Assembly: GCF_013371465.1 (NCBI RefSeq)
Contig: NZ_JABWDU010000001.1
Span: forward strand, 124,001 to 188,000
DNA length: 64,000 nt
Source of the DNA: Ensifer oleiphilus
GTDB taxonomy: Bacteria > Pseudomonadota > Alphaproteobacteria > Rhizobiales > Rhizobiaceae
Direction of reading: 5' to 3'
The notes beneath the pieces are model-generated. The model had not been told where the DNA came from and searched no databases. It saw only the letters and a program-made list of their open reading frames with translations. Numbering within the stretch: the stretch's first letter is position 1; each line of letters begins with the position of its first letter. A program made the translations under genes and the position numbers. This document shows, in pieces, positions 19,648-31,801 of the stretch.

Positions 19648-20166
19648 TTATTCGGCCTTTTCCTTCGACAGACCGACACGCAGGTCGGTTGCCTGGTAGA
19701 TGGTCTCGCCGTCGGCCTTCAGCCAGCCGTCGGCAGTGCCGAGCACGAGGCGGCCGCGCATGACGCGCTTGAAGTCGATACCGTACTGGAGAAGCTTGGT
19801 GTGCGGGCGAACCATGCCCTTGAACTTCACTTCGCCCGTTGACAGCGCCATGCCGCGACCGGGCTCGCCGAGCCAGCCGAGGAAGAAGCCGGTCAGCTGC
19901 CACATGCCATCGAGGCCGAGGCATCCGGGCATGATCGGGTTGCCCTGGAAGTGGCAAGGAAAGTACCAGTCGTCAGGGCTGACGTCGTATTCGGCGCGGA
20001 TGAAACCCTTGTCGAAGGCGCCGCCCGTTTCGGAGATTTCCGTGATGCGGTGAACCATGAGCATGGGCGGCAGCGGCAGCTGCGCATTGCCGGGGCCAAA
20101 CAGTTCACCTCGGCCGCAGGTCAGGATTTCCTCATAGCTGAAGCTTGATTGTCTGGTCGTCATCAA
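19648..20166 (-). CDS. fabA: 3-hydroxydecanoyl-[acyl-carrier-protein] dehydratase/isomerase FabA
   Basis: Dehydrates 3-hydroxydecanoyl-ACP and isomerises trans-2 to cis-3-decenoyl-ACP. The 172-residue hot-dog protein carries the active-site His72 in '[20 protein letters not shown]' and the Asp86 of the same block, matching E. coli His70/Asp84. First gene of the fabA-fabB-fabI operon, divergent from irr with 303 bases between. Confidence 0.96.
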   Translation of the reverse strand: MMTTRQSSFSYEEILTCGRGELFGPGNAQLPLPPMLMVHRITEISETGGAFDKGFIRAEYDVSPDDWYFPCHFQGNPIMPGCLGLDGMWQLTGFFLGWLGEPGRGMALSTGEVKFKGMVRPHTKLLQYGIDFKRVMRGRLVLGTADGWLKADGETIYQATDLRVGLSKEKAE

Positions 20167-20469
20167 TGGTTGTTTCCCCGAGTAACATAAAGTGTTGTCA
20201 GACCTGCTTTAGAGCAAGTTCGCTGTGAAATGAAGCGCATCAATGGCCGTTTTCGATGTTTCCGACGTCGGCGTCGCCCATTTCGGTGGCGATATCGTTC
20301 CGCCGTCGCTTACAGGATCAATGTGGGCCCGACCAGAGTTAAATACCAGCCTTTGCCGAAATAGGCCGGTTTTTCAGGCATTCCAGCCTTTCTGCACCTT
20401 AGAATCTATTGAAAGAACAGCGCGCAAAAGTTATATCGCAACGGAAGTATTGTAAATTTTACGGGATCC
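20167..20469. promoter_or_regulatory. Shared fabA/irr intergenic region
   Basis: 303 bases between two divergent genes, with a drop in GC towards irr (TTATATCGCAACGGAAGTAT then TGTAAATTTTACG). It must hold both promoters. A half-match to the Irr box, TTAGAAT at 20399-20405, is present but its second arm is poor. No gene is visible; a 70-codon open frame at 20243 lacks a ribosome binding site. Confidence 0.5.
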
Positions 20470-20910
20470 ATGGAACGCTCCTTGATGACGAAAGCAACCG
20501 AAGTGAGTTCGGAAGAGAGATTGCGCAGCTCGGGTCTGCGCCCGACGCGTCAGCGTGTCGCGCTTGCCGATCTGATCTTCGCCAAGGGCGATCGTCACCT
20601 GACCGTTGAAGAACTGCATGAAGAGGCTGTTGTCGCCGGTGTGCCGGTTTCGCTGGCAACTGTCTACAACACGCTGCATCAGTTCACCGAGGCTGGCATG
20701 ATCCGCGTGCTCGCGGTGGAAAGTGCAAAGACCTACTTCGACACCAATGTTTCCGATCACCACCATTTCTTCATCGAAGGTCAGAACGAAGTTCTCGATA
20801 TCCCGGTGAGCAATATCGAGATCGGCAATCTGCCGGAGCCGCCGGAGGGCATGGAGATTGCCCATGTCGACGTGGTCATTCGGCTCCGCCGCAAGCGCGA
20901 ACGGTCGTAA
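20470..20910 (+). CDS. irr: Iron response regulator Irr (Fur superfamily)
   Basis: A 146-residue winged-helix regulator. 'LRPTRQRVALADLIF' and 'VSLATVYNTLHQFTEAGMIR' form the DNA-binding domain, and 'SDHHHFF' is the His cluster of Irr. The N-terminal heme regulatory Cys-Pro motif of Bradyrhizobium Irr is absent, as usual in Rhizobium and Sinorhizobium. Irr acts under iron limitation, repressing iron-storage, export and heme genes by binding ICE boxes, and it is inactivated by heme. A second ATG at 20485 could be the true start. A perfect ICE box lies before mbfA at 62850 in this same window. Confidence 0.93.
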   Translation: MERSLMTKATEVSSEERLRSSGLRPTRQRVALADLIFAKGDRHLTVEELHEEAVVAGVPVSLATVYNTLHQFTEAGMIRVLAVESAKTYFDTNVSDHHHFFIEGQNEVLDIPVSNIEIGNLPEPPEGMEIAHVDVVIRLRRKRERS

Positions 20911-20921
20911 CGACCTTTTTC

Positions 20922-21557
20922 CTACATCACATCGTCGGGGTCGCGGCCGGGGCCTGCCTTGCCGATCGGCAGCGTCCAGCCGTATCGGAGCGCGCCGGCG
21001 CGCACGGTGAAGGCTGAGATCACGCCAAGCGCCGAGGTCGCCGCCAGCGGCAATCCGAACATGGTGGCGACGACAAAGACGCCCGAGCCGATCAGGGCAG
21101 CCGTCACATAGACTTCCGGGCGCAGCAGCACCGAGGGCTCACCCGCCAGGAGATCGCGCAGGATGCCGCCGAAGGTCGCCGTCAGCATGCCGGTGACAAG
21201 GGCGACCGCGGGCGAGCCGGTTGCCGCCAGCCCCTTGGCAGCACCCATGACGCAATAGGCCGACATGCCGATCGCGTCGAGCCAGACGAGCACGCGATAG
21301 CGCGAATAGAACAGGTGCGCCGTGAAGAACAGGACGACGCTCACCGAGGCGCAGACGAGCAGGTAGGTCGGCTTGAGCACCCAGAACACCGGCGTTGCGC
21401 CAAGGACGACGTCGCGCATCGTTCCACCGCCGATGCCGGTGACCGAGGCAAGGAAGAGATAACCGATGATGTCGAGCTGCTTGCGCGAAGCCGAGAGCGC
21501 ACCTGTGGCCGCGAAGACGGCGACGCCGGCATAATCGAGGATTTCGAGGATCGTCAT
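20922..21557 (-). CDS. UPF0126/TRIC-like membrane protein (YicG family)
   Basis: A 211-residue membrane protein with seven predicted helices formed by two copies of the UPF0126 unit, each with a glycine-rich 'GGGTMRDVVLG' or 'FGGILRDLLAGE' motif. Prokaryotic members are related to trimeric intracellular cation channels; the family is also discussed as glycine or small-anion transporters. I start at 21557 (MTILEILDYAG), since the 43 extra residues of the open frame upstream are not hydrophobic or conserved. Converges on irr with only 11 bases between the stops. Confidence 0.88.
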   Translation of the reverse strand: MTILEILDYAGVAVFAATGALSASRKQLDIIGYLFLASVTGIGGGTMRDVVLGATPVFWVLKPTYLLVCASVSVVLFFTAHLFYSRYRVLVWLDAIGMSAYCVMGAAKGLAATGSPAVALVTGMLTATFGGILRDLLAGEPSVLLRPEVYVTAALIGSGVFVVATMFGLPLAATSALGVISAFTVRAGALRYGWTLPIGKAGPGRDPDDVM

Positions 21558-21627
21558 GGCCGCTCCGTTGAAAGGCGCATCGCGGAAGTCTGTCGCATCA
21601 CAAGCTGGAACATCCGGGACCGCCGCG

Positions 21628-22443
21628 TCAACGGGGGGACGCGTTGGGCGGTGAGAGGCCGGGAAGCAGGCTGTCGGTCCGGCCACCGTAGTAATAGGCC
21701 GCCAACCCGATCCATTCGCGCATCGCCGTCGTCGTCAGCTGGGCATTGAGAGATGGCTGGGTGAAGTCGAAGCCTGGCGTGACCATGCCGCTGGTGCGGT
21801 AGTCCGCCGGCCAGGGCATGACCTTGAGCCCGAGCTTGTGGAAAAGCCCGACCGAGCGCGGCATATGGAAGGCCGACGTCACCAGCGCGCAGTTGCTGAG
21901 GCCGTTTGCTTCAAGCAGTCCCTGCGTGTTGCGGGCATTTTCGAACGTCGTTCTCGACTGCTCCTCGCGAATCAGCCGCTCAGGGCCGATGCCGAAGGCG
22001 GCAAAGAAGGCGTCCGATGCCTTGGCATCTCCGTCATAGGCGCCGCTGAACGAACCATCGCCGCCGGACACCAGAATGCGCGCCTCCGGATAGCGCTCGG
22101 CCAGCATGGCCGTCTCGATGAAGCGGTCGGCCGCCTGGTTGAACTCGATGCCGCCACGGCTTGCCATGACTTCGTTCTCGAAGGCGCCGCCGAGCACGAT
22201 GATGCAGGAGAGGGATACGGGTGGCTCAGCCGGCCGAGGGAAGCGGTCCTCGAGCACCTGCAGGAAATAGGATCCCGTCGTCGTGAACAGGCTGATGAAG
22301 AGAACGATTGCGCCGGAAAGGCCGAAGGCGATGCCGGTGCGCCTGAGGCCTGCCGACGTTGCGACGAGCCCCGCCAAGGTGGCGAAGAACGCCAGGGAAA
22401 GGGGCTGCGCGACGAGCCAGAAGATCTTGGAAAGAAGAAACAT
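21628..22443 (-). CDS. YdcF/ElyC-family (DUF218) membrane protein
   Basis: 271 residues with two N-terminal membrane helices (about 8-28 and 38-58) and a DUF218 domain: 'IIVLGGAFENEV', 'RILVSGGDGSFSG', 'RTTFENARNT' and 'ALVTSAFHMPRSVGLF' match the family. ElyC and SanA members affect envelope integrity and lipid-carrier use in peptidoglycan synthesis; a similar envelope role is inferred. It is upstream of the UPF0126 gene on the same strand, 70 bases apart. Confidence 0.87.
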   Translation of the reverse strand: MFLLSKIFWLVAQPLSLAFFATLAGLVATSAGLRRTGIAFGLSGAIVLFISLFTTTGSYFLQVLEDRFPRPAEPPVSLSCIIVLGGAFENEVMASRGGIEFNQAADRFIETAMLAERYPEARILVSGGDGSFSGAYDGDAKASDAFFAAFGIGPERLIREEQSRTTFENARNTQGLLEANGLSNCALVTSAFHMPRSVGLFHKLGLKVMPWPADYRTSGMVTPGFDFTQPSLNAQLTTTAMREWIGLAAYYYGGRTDSLLPGLSPPNASPR

Positions 22444-22521
22444 CAGGCCCGTGTTCTTCCCTGCGATCCCTTAATATTTCGCAAAGGCATGGGGGCGGGT
22501 GCCCAGCGCCCGCCCCATTCG

Positions 22522-23697
22522 TCAGGCCGGCATGCCAGCGGCGATCGGTTTCGCCTTGCCGGCCCGCAAATAGCCGATGCCGAAGGCAACGAGCGCGCCG
22601 ACGGCGACGATCGCCAGCGACAGCAGCGGGCGATAGGCAAACCAGGCGATGGCGATGACCAGGGGGCCGATGATGAGCGTCAGGATCGCCGCGATGACGC
22701 CGGTGCCAAATGCGACCACTGATCCGAGGACCGGAATGACGTCGGCGATGATGGAAATGAGCGACAGCATCAGCGTGAAGCCGATGAACAGGCCGATCAG
22801 TCCGCCCACCCGAACCAGCCAGGTAATCAGCGTGTTCTCGCTCTGGGCTGCGTCGAACATCTCGGCGGCGCTGGCAATGCCCGCCGAACTCAGGAACAGG
22901 TCGCGGCCGTTCGATGTGCGATAAGGGGCGAGGCTGCCGCCTTTCTGCGCCGCGACGAAGCTCGCGGTTTCCGTGTCTTCGCGGGTAAAGCCGATGCGCA
23001 GATCGCCGACGGCTGGGTTCTGGCGGTCAGCGGAGACAAAGATCGTCTGGCCGTCGGTCTTGACTGGGCGGTTGGTGTCGAGCGCATCGGCCACGCGCTG
23101 CAGATCGGCGTCCGCCATCTTCACCGGGCTGTCGCGACCGAGATCGGCTACGGCCCTGCCATTGACCGAAAACGCGCCGAGCATCGCGCGCTCGACGGTG
23201 AAGCGCTCGCTCGAGAGCGGCATTTCCGGGTTCTGGTGCCCGTTGCCGTCGCGGAAATCGGCCGAATCAGCGCGGTCGCTGCGCCACTCCTTGGTGTAGG
23301 AATAGGTGGTGACCGTTTCCTCCCCGCCGCCGAGCGTCTTGCGCGTCTCGCTCTTCTTTTCCTCGACCCATTGGTACATCTCGACCGAGCGGCGCAGACC
23401 CGCAGCCCCATTGGCGGACACGTCCAGCAGGCTATCGGTTGGCGTCCCCACAGGGTCGATTCGTCCGGCGATGTGGACCAGCTTGCCCTCGTTGCCAGCC
23501 TCGACGGCGCCGCTGTCGACATCGACAACCGCACCGGCGCCCTCGACGAGCGCCCGATACGTCTTGACCGAACGACCCTCGTTCCAGGCCAGCAGCCAGA
23601 TCATGCCGAATACCAGGATGAGCCCGATGAAGATACCGATGACACCGTTCTTGAGGCGCGCAAACCACGACGTTCTGGTCGTTTCGGTAAAACTCAT
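22522..23697 (-). CDS. TMEM43-family membrane protein
   Basis: 391 residues starting MSFTETTRTSW, with CGGGGGA upstream of the ATG. One N-terminal helix (about 17-38), a ~220-residue soluble region with 'GRSVKTYRALVEGAG' and 'YQWVEEKKSE', then four helices near the C-terminus. This is the TMEM43/LUMA plan (PF07787). Bacterial members are widespread but their function is not established. It appears to be a single gene or the start of a unit with the YdcF gene 78 bases downstream. Confidence 0.85.
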   Translation of the reverse strand: MSFTETTRTSWFARLKNGVIGIFIGLILVFGMIWLLAWNEGRSVKTYRALVEGAGAVVDVDSGAVEAGNEGKLVHIAGRIDPVGTPTDSLLDVSANGAAGLRRSVEMYQWVEEKKSETRKTLGGGEETVTTYSYTKEWRSDRADSADFRDGNGHQNPEMPLSSERFTVERAMLGAFSVNGRAVADLGRDSPVKMADADLQRVADALDTNRPVKTDGQTIFVSADRQNPAVGDLRIGFTREDTETASFVAAQKGGSLAPYRTSNGRDLFLSSAGIASAAEMFDAAQSENTLITWLVRVGGLIGLFIGFTLMLSLISIIADVIPVLGSVVAFGTGVIAAILTLIIGPLVIAIAWFAYRPLLSLAIVAVGALVAFGIGYLRAGKAKPIAAGMPA

Positions 23698-23865
23698 CTG
23701 ATCCCCCGGCACGTGAATTCAATCCGGATCGCCAAGCGAATCCGTCGATTTTCCCGTTGGTATCAGAAAAAAAGCGCGAGGGAATATATCGGCCGACGGG
23801 TGCAGTCGTTTGGCCCAAATATGGTGAAGCGGTCAGTTCAAGGCGATGTATTTGATGGGAGGGTT

Positions 23866-23941
<76 letters not shown>

Positions 23942-24141
23942 ATATCGGGTCCGGCGAGGCCGGTTCCGGGAAACTTGTCGGGCTGTTGTGCCCGGCGAGT
24001 GGCGGCTTATTACTTCTGCTTTTCGCGGATAGCAAGCCGAAAATGTCAGGCCGGTGGAAATAATTTCAGGACCGGCCCGATTTTCTCCCGTCCACGCCAT
24101 TCGGCAGGGGACGGGAGGCATTCGCGTATTATTTTAAGTGC

Positions 24142-24537
24142 TTAGACGTCGTCGTCGTCGTCGGACACGCCGATGAGGTCGCTCATGTCGTCGTCATCGT
24201 CTTCGTCGTCGGTCTGCAGGAAGGTATCGTCGTCGTCGTCGTCGCCGTCGATCTCCACTTCGTCGTCGCCCAGATCCGGAATCTCGTCGCCGCCGGCTGC
24301 TTCGTCGTCAGCTTCCTCGAGCGATACGAGTTCGACTTCCGTGTTCTCGGTGTCGACTTCAGCGACGTCCTCTTCCTCTTCCTTCTCCAGCACCTTGGCG
24401 ACCGAGGTTTCTTCGAAGAAGGACAGCGGGTAGGACTTGCCGGTGTAGGGGGAAACGATCGGATCACGGTTCAGATCGTAGAATTTGCGCCCCGTTTCCG
24501 GGTCAATGCGCTTTGTTCCGAGTTCCGCTTTTGCCAC
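24142..24537 (-). CDS. TIGR02300-family acidic protein
   Basis: A 131-residue protein with the conserved N-terminus 'AKAELGTKRIDPETGRKFYD' followed by 'LNRDPIVSPYTGKSYP', which defines TIGR02300 (FYDLN acid family), restricted to alphaproteobacteria. The second half is extremely acidic, with runs of Asp at about 95-102 and 110-116. The GTG at 24537 is preferred because AGAGG lies eight bases upstream and the family starts MAK. Function unknown. It lies divergently before aroA, as in other rhizobia. Confidence 0.9.
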   Translation of the reverse strand: MAKAELGTKRIDPETGRKFYDLNRDPIVSPYTGKSYPLSFFEETSVAKVLEKEEEEDVAEVDTENTEVELVSLEEADDEAAGGDEIPDLGDDEVEIDGDDDDDDTFLQTDDEDDDDDMSDLIGVSDDDDDV

Positions 24538-24712
24538 AGTCAAAGCCTCTTGAATGGCCGGCCGAGCCGGCGCTTGCCGGAAAGCCGGCGGGTGGAAAGG
24601 ATATCAAGCCTATGATGATTAGCCGGTCCCCATAATCATCTTGGCTGCATCTGTCAAAGATAAAACTCGAAAGCCCTGCGCCGCCTGCTTTTTCTTGCGC
24701 GCGGGAGGATGA

Positions 24713-27014
<2,302 letters not shown>

Positions 27015-27018
<4 letters not shown>

Positions 27019-27653
27019 CACTCACCATCGCTATCGACGGACCCGCAGCGGCAGGCAAGGGCACGCTCTCGCGCCAGATTGCCGAAGAGTACGGCTTTCA
27101 CCATCTCGATACCGGGTTGACCTACCGCGCGACGGCAAAAGCCCTGCTCGACGCCGGCCTGCCGCTCGATGACGAGGCGGTGGCCGAGCGCATGGCGCTC
27201 GAGGTCGAGCTTTCCGGCCTCGATCGCTCCATCCTGTCGGCGCATGCGATTGGCGAAGCGGCGTCGAAGATTGCCGTCATGCCGGCCGTGCGCCGCGCAC
27301 TGGTCGAGGCGCAGCGGGCGTTTTCGAAGAAAGAGCCGGGCACCGTGCTCGATGGCCGCGATATCGGCACCGTCGTCTGCCCGGATGCGGCGGTCAAACT
27401 CTACGTTACCGCGTCGCCGGAAGTGCGGGCGAAACGCCGCTTTGACGAGATCGTCGGCAACGGCGCTGTCGCCGATTACGCGGCGATCTTCGACGATGTG
27501 AAGAAGCGCGACGAGCGGGACATGGGCCGCGCCGACAGTCCTCTGCGTCCCGCCGATGACGCGCACTTGCTTGATACCTCTGAAATGAGTATAGAGGCGG
27601 CGTTTCAGGCCGCGAAATCTCTGATCGATGCGGCCCTGATCAAGAAGATCTGA
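27015..27653 (+). CDS. cmk: Cytidylate kinase
   Basis: Phosphorylates CMP and dCMP. The 212-residue protein starts with the P-loop '[11 protein letters not shown]' (about 7-17) and has '[10 protein letters not shown]', '[16 protein letters not shown]' and '[16 protein letters not shown]', all standard cytidylate kinase motifs. The ATG overlaps the stop of the preceding peptidase gene. rpsA follows after 166 bases, the common cmk-rpsA arrangement. Confidence 0.96.
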
Positions 27654-27819
27654 AGAAGAGCCTATCCCCGACGCTGTCAGGATCGCTCTTCTTGCATAAG
27701 CCTGAAATCCCGTCCACGCGCCGGATTGTCCCTTTGATGGGACGGACTGGGTTCAGGCCTTTTCAACACCAACCCCCGGCGCATGTGTGTCTCCATTTGA
27801 GATGCATGCAGGAGATTTC

Positions 27820-29526
27820 ATGTCTGCTACCAACCCAACCCGTGATGATTTCGCAGCGCTTCTCGAAGAATCCTTCGCGAAGACCGATCTGGCCGAAGGC
27901 TATGTTGCCAAGGGCATCGTCACGGCCATCGAAAAGGACGTCGCCGTTGTCGACGTCGGCCTGAAGGTCGAAGGCCGCATCGCTCTGAAGGAATTCGGCG
28001 CGAAGGCCAAGGACGGCTCGCTCAAGGTCGGCGACGAAGTCGAAGTCTACGTTGAGCGCATCGAAAACGCGCTCGGCGAAGCTGTTCTTTCGCGCGAAAA
28101 GGCTCGCCGCGAAGAAAGCTGGATGCGCCTGGAAGTGAAGTTCGAAGCCGGCGAACGCGTCGAAGGCATCATCTTCAACCAGGTCAAGGGTGGCTTCACC
28201 GTCGATCTCGACGGCGCCGTTGCCTTCCTTCCGCGCTCGCAGGTCGACATCCGTCCGATCCGCGACGTGACCCCGCTGATGCACAACCCGCAGCCCTTCG
28301 AAATCCTCAAGATGGACAAGCGTCGCGGCAACATCGTCGTTTCGCGTCGTACGGTTCTCGAAGAATCCCGCGCCGAGCAGCGTTCTGAAATCGTTCAGAA
28401 CCTTGAAGAAGGCCAGGTTGTCGAAGGCGTCGTCAAGAACATCACCGATTACGGTGCGTTCGTCGACCTCGGCGGCATCGACGGCCTGCTCCATGTCACC
28501 GACATGGCATGGCGTCGCGTGAACCATCCGTCGGAGATCCTGAACATCGGCCAGCAGGTCAAGGTTCAGATCATCCGCATCAACCAGGAAACCCACCGCA
28601 TCTCGCTCGGCATGAAGCAGCTCGAGTCGGATCCGTGGGATGGTATCGGTGCGAAGTACCCGGTCGGCAAGAAGATCTCCGGTACCGTCACGAACATCAC
28701 CGACTACGGTGCGTTCGTCGAGCTGGAGCCGGGCATCGAAGGCCTGATCCACATCTCCGAAATGTCCTGGACCAAGAAGAACGTACACCCCGGCAAGATC
28801 CTGTCCACGAGCCAGGAAGTCGACGTTGTCGTTCTCGAAGTCGATCCGACCAAGCGTCGTATCTCGCTCGGCCTCAAGCAGACGCTCGAGAACCCGTGGC
28901 AGGCATTCGCGCATAGCCATCCGGCTGGCACCGAAGTTGAAGGCGAAGTCAAGAACAAGACCGAATTCGGCCTGTTCATCGGCCTCGACGGCGACGTTGA
29001 CGGCATGGTGCACCTTTCCGACCTCGACTGGAACCGTCCGGGCGAGCAGGTCATCGAAGAGTTCAACAAGGGCGACGTCGTTCGCGCCGTTGTTCTCGAC
29101 GTCGACGTCGACAAGGAGCGCATCTCGCTCGGTATCAAGCAGCTCGGCAAGGATGCTGTCGGCGATGCCGCCGCTTCCGGCGAACTGCGCAAGAACGCTG
29201 TCGTTTCGGCCGAGATCATCGCCGTCAACGACGGTGGTATCGAAGTGAAGCTCGTCAGCCACGAGGACATCACCGCGTTCATCCGCCGCGCCGATCTGTC
29301 GCGTGACCGTGACGAACAGCGTCCGGAGCGTTTCTCGGTTGGCCAGGTTGTCGACGCACGCGTCACCAACTTCTCCAAGAAGGACCGCAAGATCCAGCTG
29401 TCGATCAAGGCTCTGGAAATCGCGGAAGAGAAGGAAGCCGTTGCTCAGTTCGGTTCGTCCGACTCGGGCGCTTCGCTCGGCGACATTCTCGGTGCCGCTC
29501 TGAAGAACCGCCAGACCAACGAGTAA
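27820..29526 (+). CDS. rpsA: 30S ribosomal protein S1
   Basis: S1 brings mRNA to the 30S subunit. The ATG at 27820 has AGGAGA five bases upstream. The 568 residues contain six S1 repeats, with clear motifs such as 'ITDYGAFVDLGGIDGLLHVT' and 'ITDYGAFVELEPGIEGLIHI'. The leader from 27654 contains a long hairpin, AGAAGAGC with GCTCTTCT (ending about 27692), that may take part in S1 autocontrol; this is a guess. A perfect terminator follows. Confidence 0.97.
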   Translation: MSATNPTRDDFAALLEESFAKTDLAEGYVAKGIVTAIEKDVAVVDVGLKVEGRIALKEFGAKAKDGSLKVGDEVEVYVERIENALGEAVLSREKARREESWMRLEVKFEAGERVEGIIFNQVKGGFTVDLDGAVAFLPRSQVDIRPIRDVTPLMHNPQPFEILKMDKRRGNIVVSRRTVLEESRAEQRSEIVQNLEEGQVVEGVVKNITDYGAFVDLGGIDGLLHVTDMAWRRVNHPSEILNIGQQVKVQIIRINQETHRISLGMKQLESDPWDGIGAKYPVGKKISGTVTNITDYGAFVELEPGIEGLIHISEMSWTKKNVHPGKILSTSQEVDVVVLEVDPTKRRISLGLKQTLENPWQAFAHSHPAGTEVEGEVKNKTEFGLFIGLDGDVDGMVHLSDLDWNRPGEQVIEEFNKGDVVRAVVLDVDVDKERISLGIKQLGKDAVGDAAASGELRKNAVVSAEIIAVNDGGIEVKLVSHEDITAFIRRADLSRDRDEQRPERFSVGQVVDARVTNFSKKDRKIQLSIKALEIAEEKEAVAQFGSSDSGASLGDILGAALKNRQTNE

Positions 29527-29553
29527 TCGTTGCCTGACGTCTGAAATAAGAAG

Positions 29554-29586
29554 GCCCGCGGAGAGCGATCTCCGCGGGCTTTTGCT
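29554..29586 (+). terminator. Intrinsic terminator after rpsA
   Basis: An 11-bp perfect stem, GCCCGCGGAGA with TCTCCGCGGGC (29554-29579), followed by TTTTGCTTG. Confidence 0.88.
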
Positions 29587-29657
29587 TGTGAGCGTTTCGC
29601 TGGGCTGCAGCATGGCTGCACGCGGCGCGTCATTCATCCGGAATCGATCCGAACCAA

Positions 29658-29727
29658 AGCATGTCGCGCAAAGGTGTTCCGCGGTTTTGCGATAACGACA
29701 TGCGTCAAAACAAGAACTTAAGACGCG
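29658..29727 (+). repeat. Dispersed intergenic palindromic repeat, family A, copy 2
   Basis: Contains ATGTCGCGCAAAGGTGTTCC and GCGGTTTTGCGATAACGACA followed by TGCGTCAAAACAAGAACTTA; this is the reverse-complement relative of the element at 211-285. It sits between the rpsA terminator and the 3' end of the minus-strand gene at 29776. Confidence 0.75.
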
Positions 29728-29775
29728 CCAAGCGGATCTAAAGATCGCGACGCGCTTTATCGATCCATCCGAGGT

Positions 29776-31383
29776 TCAGCCAAGGCCACCGAGCTTGCGA
29801 TAGAGCTCGTAGACATCGGGCTCATCGTTCTGTTCGTCGCCCGCTTCGCTCTTGTCGTCCTCTGTCTGCTGCCTGTCCCGCGTGGTTTCGTCCTTTGAGG
29901 GCTCGCCGTCGTCTTGCGCGGCTTCGCCGTCGCCTCTGCCTTCGTCCCGCTCGCTCTTGTCAGTCTCGTTCCTCATGTCCTCAACGGCGATCGGATAGGG
30001 GATCATCGCAAACGGGATCGCCTCGCGCGGCAAGCCGTTCTCGATCAGTCTGGCGATTGCCTGCTGCATCGCCTGGTCGTCAGTCGGCTTCTGAGGGCGC
30101 TGGGTGGCTGTTGCGGCTGCCGAGGCGGATTGCTCCGTATCGTCGTCCGCAACGCTTAGAGCGGCAAGCTCGGCGCCAGCAGTCGTATCGCGTGGTCGCA
30201 GCGGGTTTGGGCGACCCGGCTCCACGCCGTCCGCTTCCGGGAGGCTTACCGCTGCCTTCGCCTCGGCGCTTTCGAATTCGGATGGGATCGTTTCGGGCGC
30301 ATCTGCACCTGCAGGTTCTCCGGGCAGACCCAGCGCGTCGCGCACGATCACCTTCAACGCGTCGGAAAGCGCACGATCCGTGCGGCTCTGGTCGCTGCGT
30401 GTCGCTGCCCTGTCGTTCTGCAGATGGTCCTCGCCATCGGGGTGTGGGCGATAGGTGCCGTCCGGCTCCTGGTCTTCGTCGGCGTGACCCGCCTGGGTGC
30501 CGGCATCCGTCGGCGCAGCGCCGTTGCGTGGCTCCGCGTCCCTGGCCTTTAGCGGCAAATCGCCGTCGTCGGCGGCCGTGGCAGGCTGCGCTGGCGCATT
30601 TTCCTCTTCACCGAGCCGAGCCTTGTCGGCGCCGGCCTCCGGATCGACGACGTCGGGATCGGTCTCTCCATTGATGGTGGCGGTCAGGGATTCGATCTCC
30701 GGGCCGTCCAGTGATGGCGGTCGGCCGGGTATTGTTCTCGGCTCCGATCGCTCCGGCACGGTCTGTCGCCGTGCCGTTGCCTCGCCCTCGGCAGGCAGCC
30801 TCGCCTCCGCCTCCTCGGTCACCAGGCCCGACGCGTCATTCTCGCTGCCGACCCCAAAGGTCTTCTTCAGCACGGACTGCAGCAACGCGACCTCGCTTGC
30901 GACCGGGCTCCGGGCGGCGGCGAGATGCAGCGGAATGGCCGGCTGCAAAGGCGGGTTGCGGAGGCTGGGCAACGCAGCGCCCGTGGGCGGCGATGCTGCG
31001 CCGTTTCGGATGGCCGGCAGATCAGCGAGGATACCGACTCGCAGCGCCAGGTTCCGCCCGCCCAGCTGCCGCTCAAGCGCCACGCGTTCCGGCATCGGCA
31101 TGGATTCGAGAAAAGTGACGAGTCGACGCACGAAGTCGCGTCCGCCCTCCTGCGGCAGCGGCGGAAATTTCAGAATGCGGGCGAGGTCCTCCATCAGCCG
31201 CACGAGGGCGTCCTTGGAAAGGATCTCGCGGCCGGCCAGATGCCGGGTCAGCGCATCGAGGATCTTCTGTATCGCTTCGCCCCGTTGTGCGGCCGTAAGG
31301 GGGGCTGACGGCTGCTGGGGCCGCGTGCTCGCCTCTTCGGCTGGCCCGGTCGCGGTTCTGACCGTGAGAATGGGTGTCAGCAT
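29776..31383 (-). CDS. Large hydrophilic protein, unknown function
   Basis: 535 residues from an ATG at 31383 with GAGGGAGA upstream. Residues about 30-130 form a helical, structured-looking region ('AIQKILDALTRHLAGREILS' and 'LVRLMEDLARILKFPPLP'); residues 200-440 are low-complexity (Ala, Glu, Asp, Pro, Arg); the C-terminal 60 residues are highly charged and end 'DVYELYRKLGGLG'. No signal peptide or membrane helix. I recognise no family, though the plan resembles rhizobial proteins encoded near rpsA. Shifted, low-complexity composition makes the middle part likely disordered. Confidence 0.7.
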   Translation of the reverse strand: MLTPILTVRTATGPAEEASTRPQQPSAPLTAAQRGEAIQKILDALTRHLAGREILSKDALVRLMEDLARILKFPPLPQEGGRDFVRRLVTFLESMPMPERVALERQLGGRNLALRVGILADLPAIRNGAASPPTGAALPSLRNPPLQPAIPLHLAAARSPVASEVALLQSVLKKTFGVGSENDASGLVTEEAEARLPAEGEATARRQTVPERSEPRTIPGRPPSLDGPEIESLTATINGETDPDVVDPEAGADKARLGEEENAPAQPATAADDGDLPLKARDAEPRNGAAPTDAGTQAGHADEDQEPDGTYRPHPDGEDHLQNDRAATRSDQSRTDRALSDALKVIVRDALGLPGEPAGADAPETIPSEFESAEAKAAVSLPEADGVEPGRPNPLRPRDTTAGAELAALSVADDDTEQSASAAATATQRPQKPTDDQAMQQAIARLIENGLPREAIPFAMIPYPIAVEDMRNETDKSERDEGRGDGEAAQDDGEPSKDETTRDRQQTEDDKSEAGDEQNDEPDVYELYRKLGGLG

Positions 31384-31801
31384 TCTGGTCTCCCTCTCGC
31401 TTGACCCTCGGGTTGAAGCGCCACCGTCGGCAGGCGGCATCCAGATTCCATGCGTTTCGACGGACCAATTCGATATCCGCCGTAGAGATTGGCTGTTCTA
31501 TTCGGGCTGGCGCCTCATGCGCGTCTCGGCCAATCGGCCAGACTTGCCGCAGCTTGGCTGCGGATACGGGAATCGGCATGATGCTTCGACGTTAGGTGAG
31601 ATAGGTTTATAAAATCTTAACCATGCGGCAAGGCGGCCCATGCCCTTGGGACGCCTTGTCGCGGCCGTCGCCGCCAGCCAGGGTCGTGCACGATCCCTTT
31701 GCATCGGGACCGATCTGGCGGCAAGATCGGGCGCTGCCGTCGCCATTGTCCACCCTGGCCGGCGAGCAGCGCTATCCCAAGTCCATGCCATGGAGTTTCG
31801 G
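31384..31801. other. Divergent intergenic region, no gene seen
   Basis: 418 bases between two divergent genes. A less GC-rich stretch (GGTTTATAAAATCTTAACC near 31603-31621) is a plausible promoter area. Several short open frames cross it but none has a ribosome binding site or a recognisable product. Confidence 0.4.

Noticed and set aside
20399-20416. Possible Irr box before irr (TTAGAATCTATTGAAAG)
   Set aside because: Only the left arm matches the ICE palindrome; the right arm has at least four mismatches, so it is not listed as a site.
27763-29637. A 624-codon open frame antisense to rpsA
   Set aside because: Shadow of the repeated S1 domains; its apparent internal repeats are only those of rpsA read backwards.
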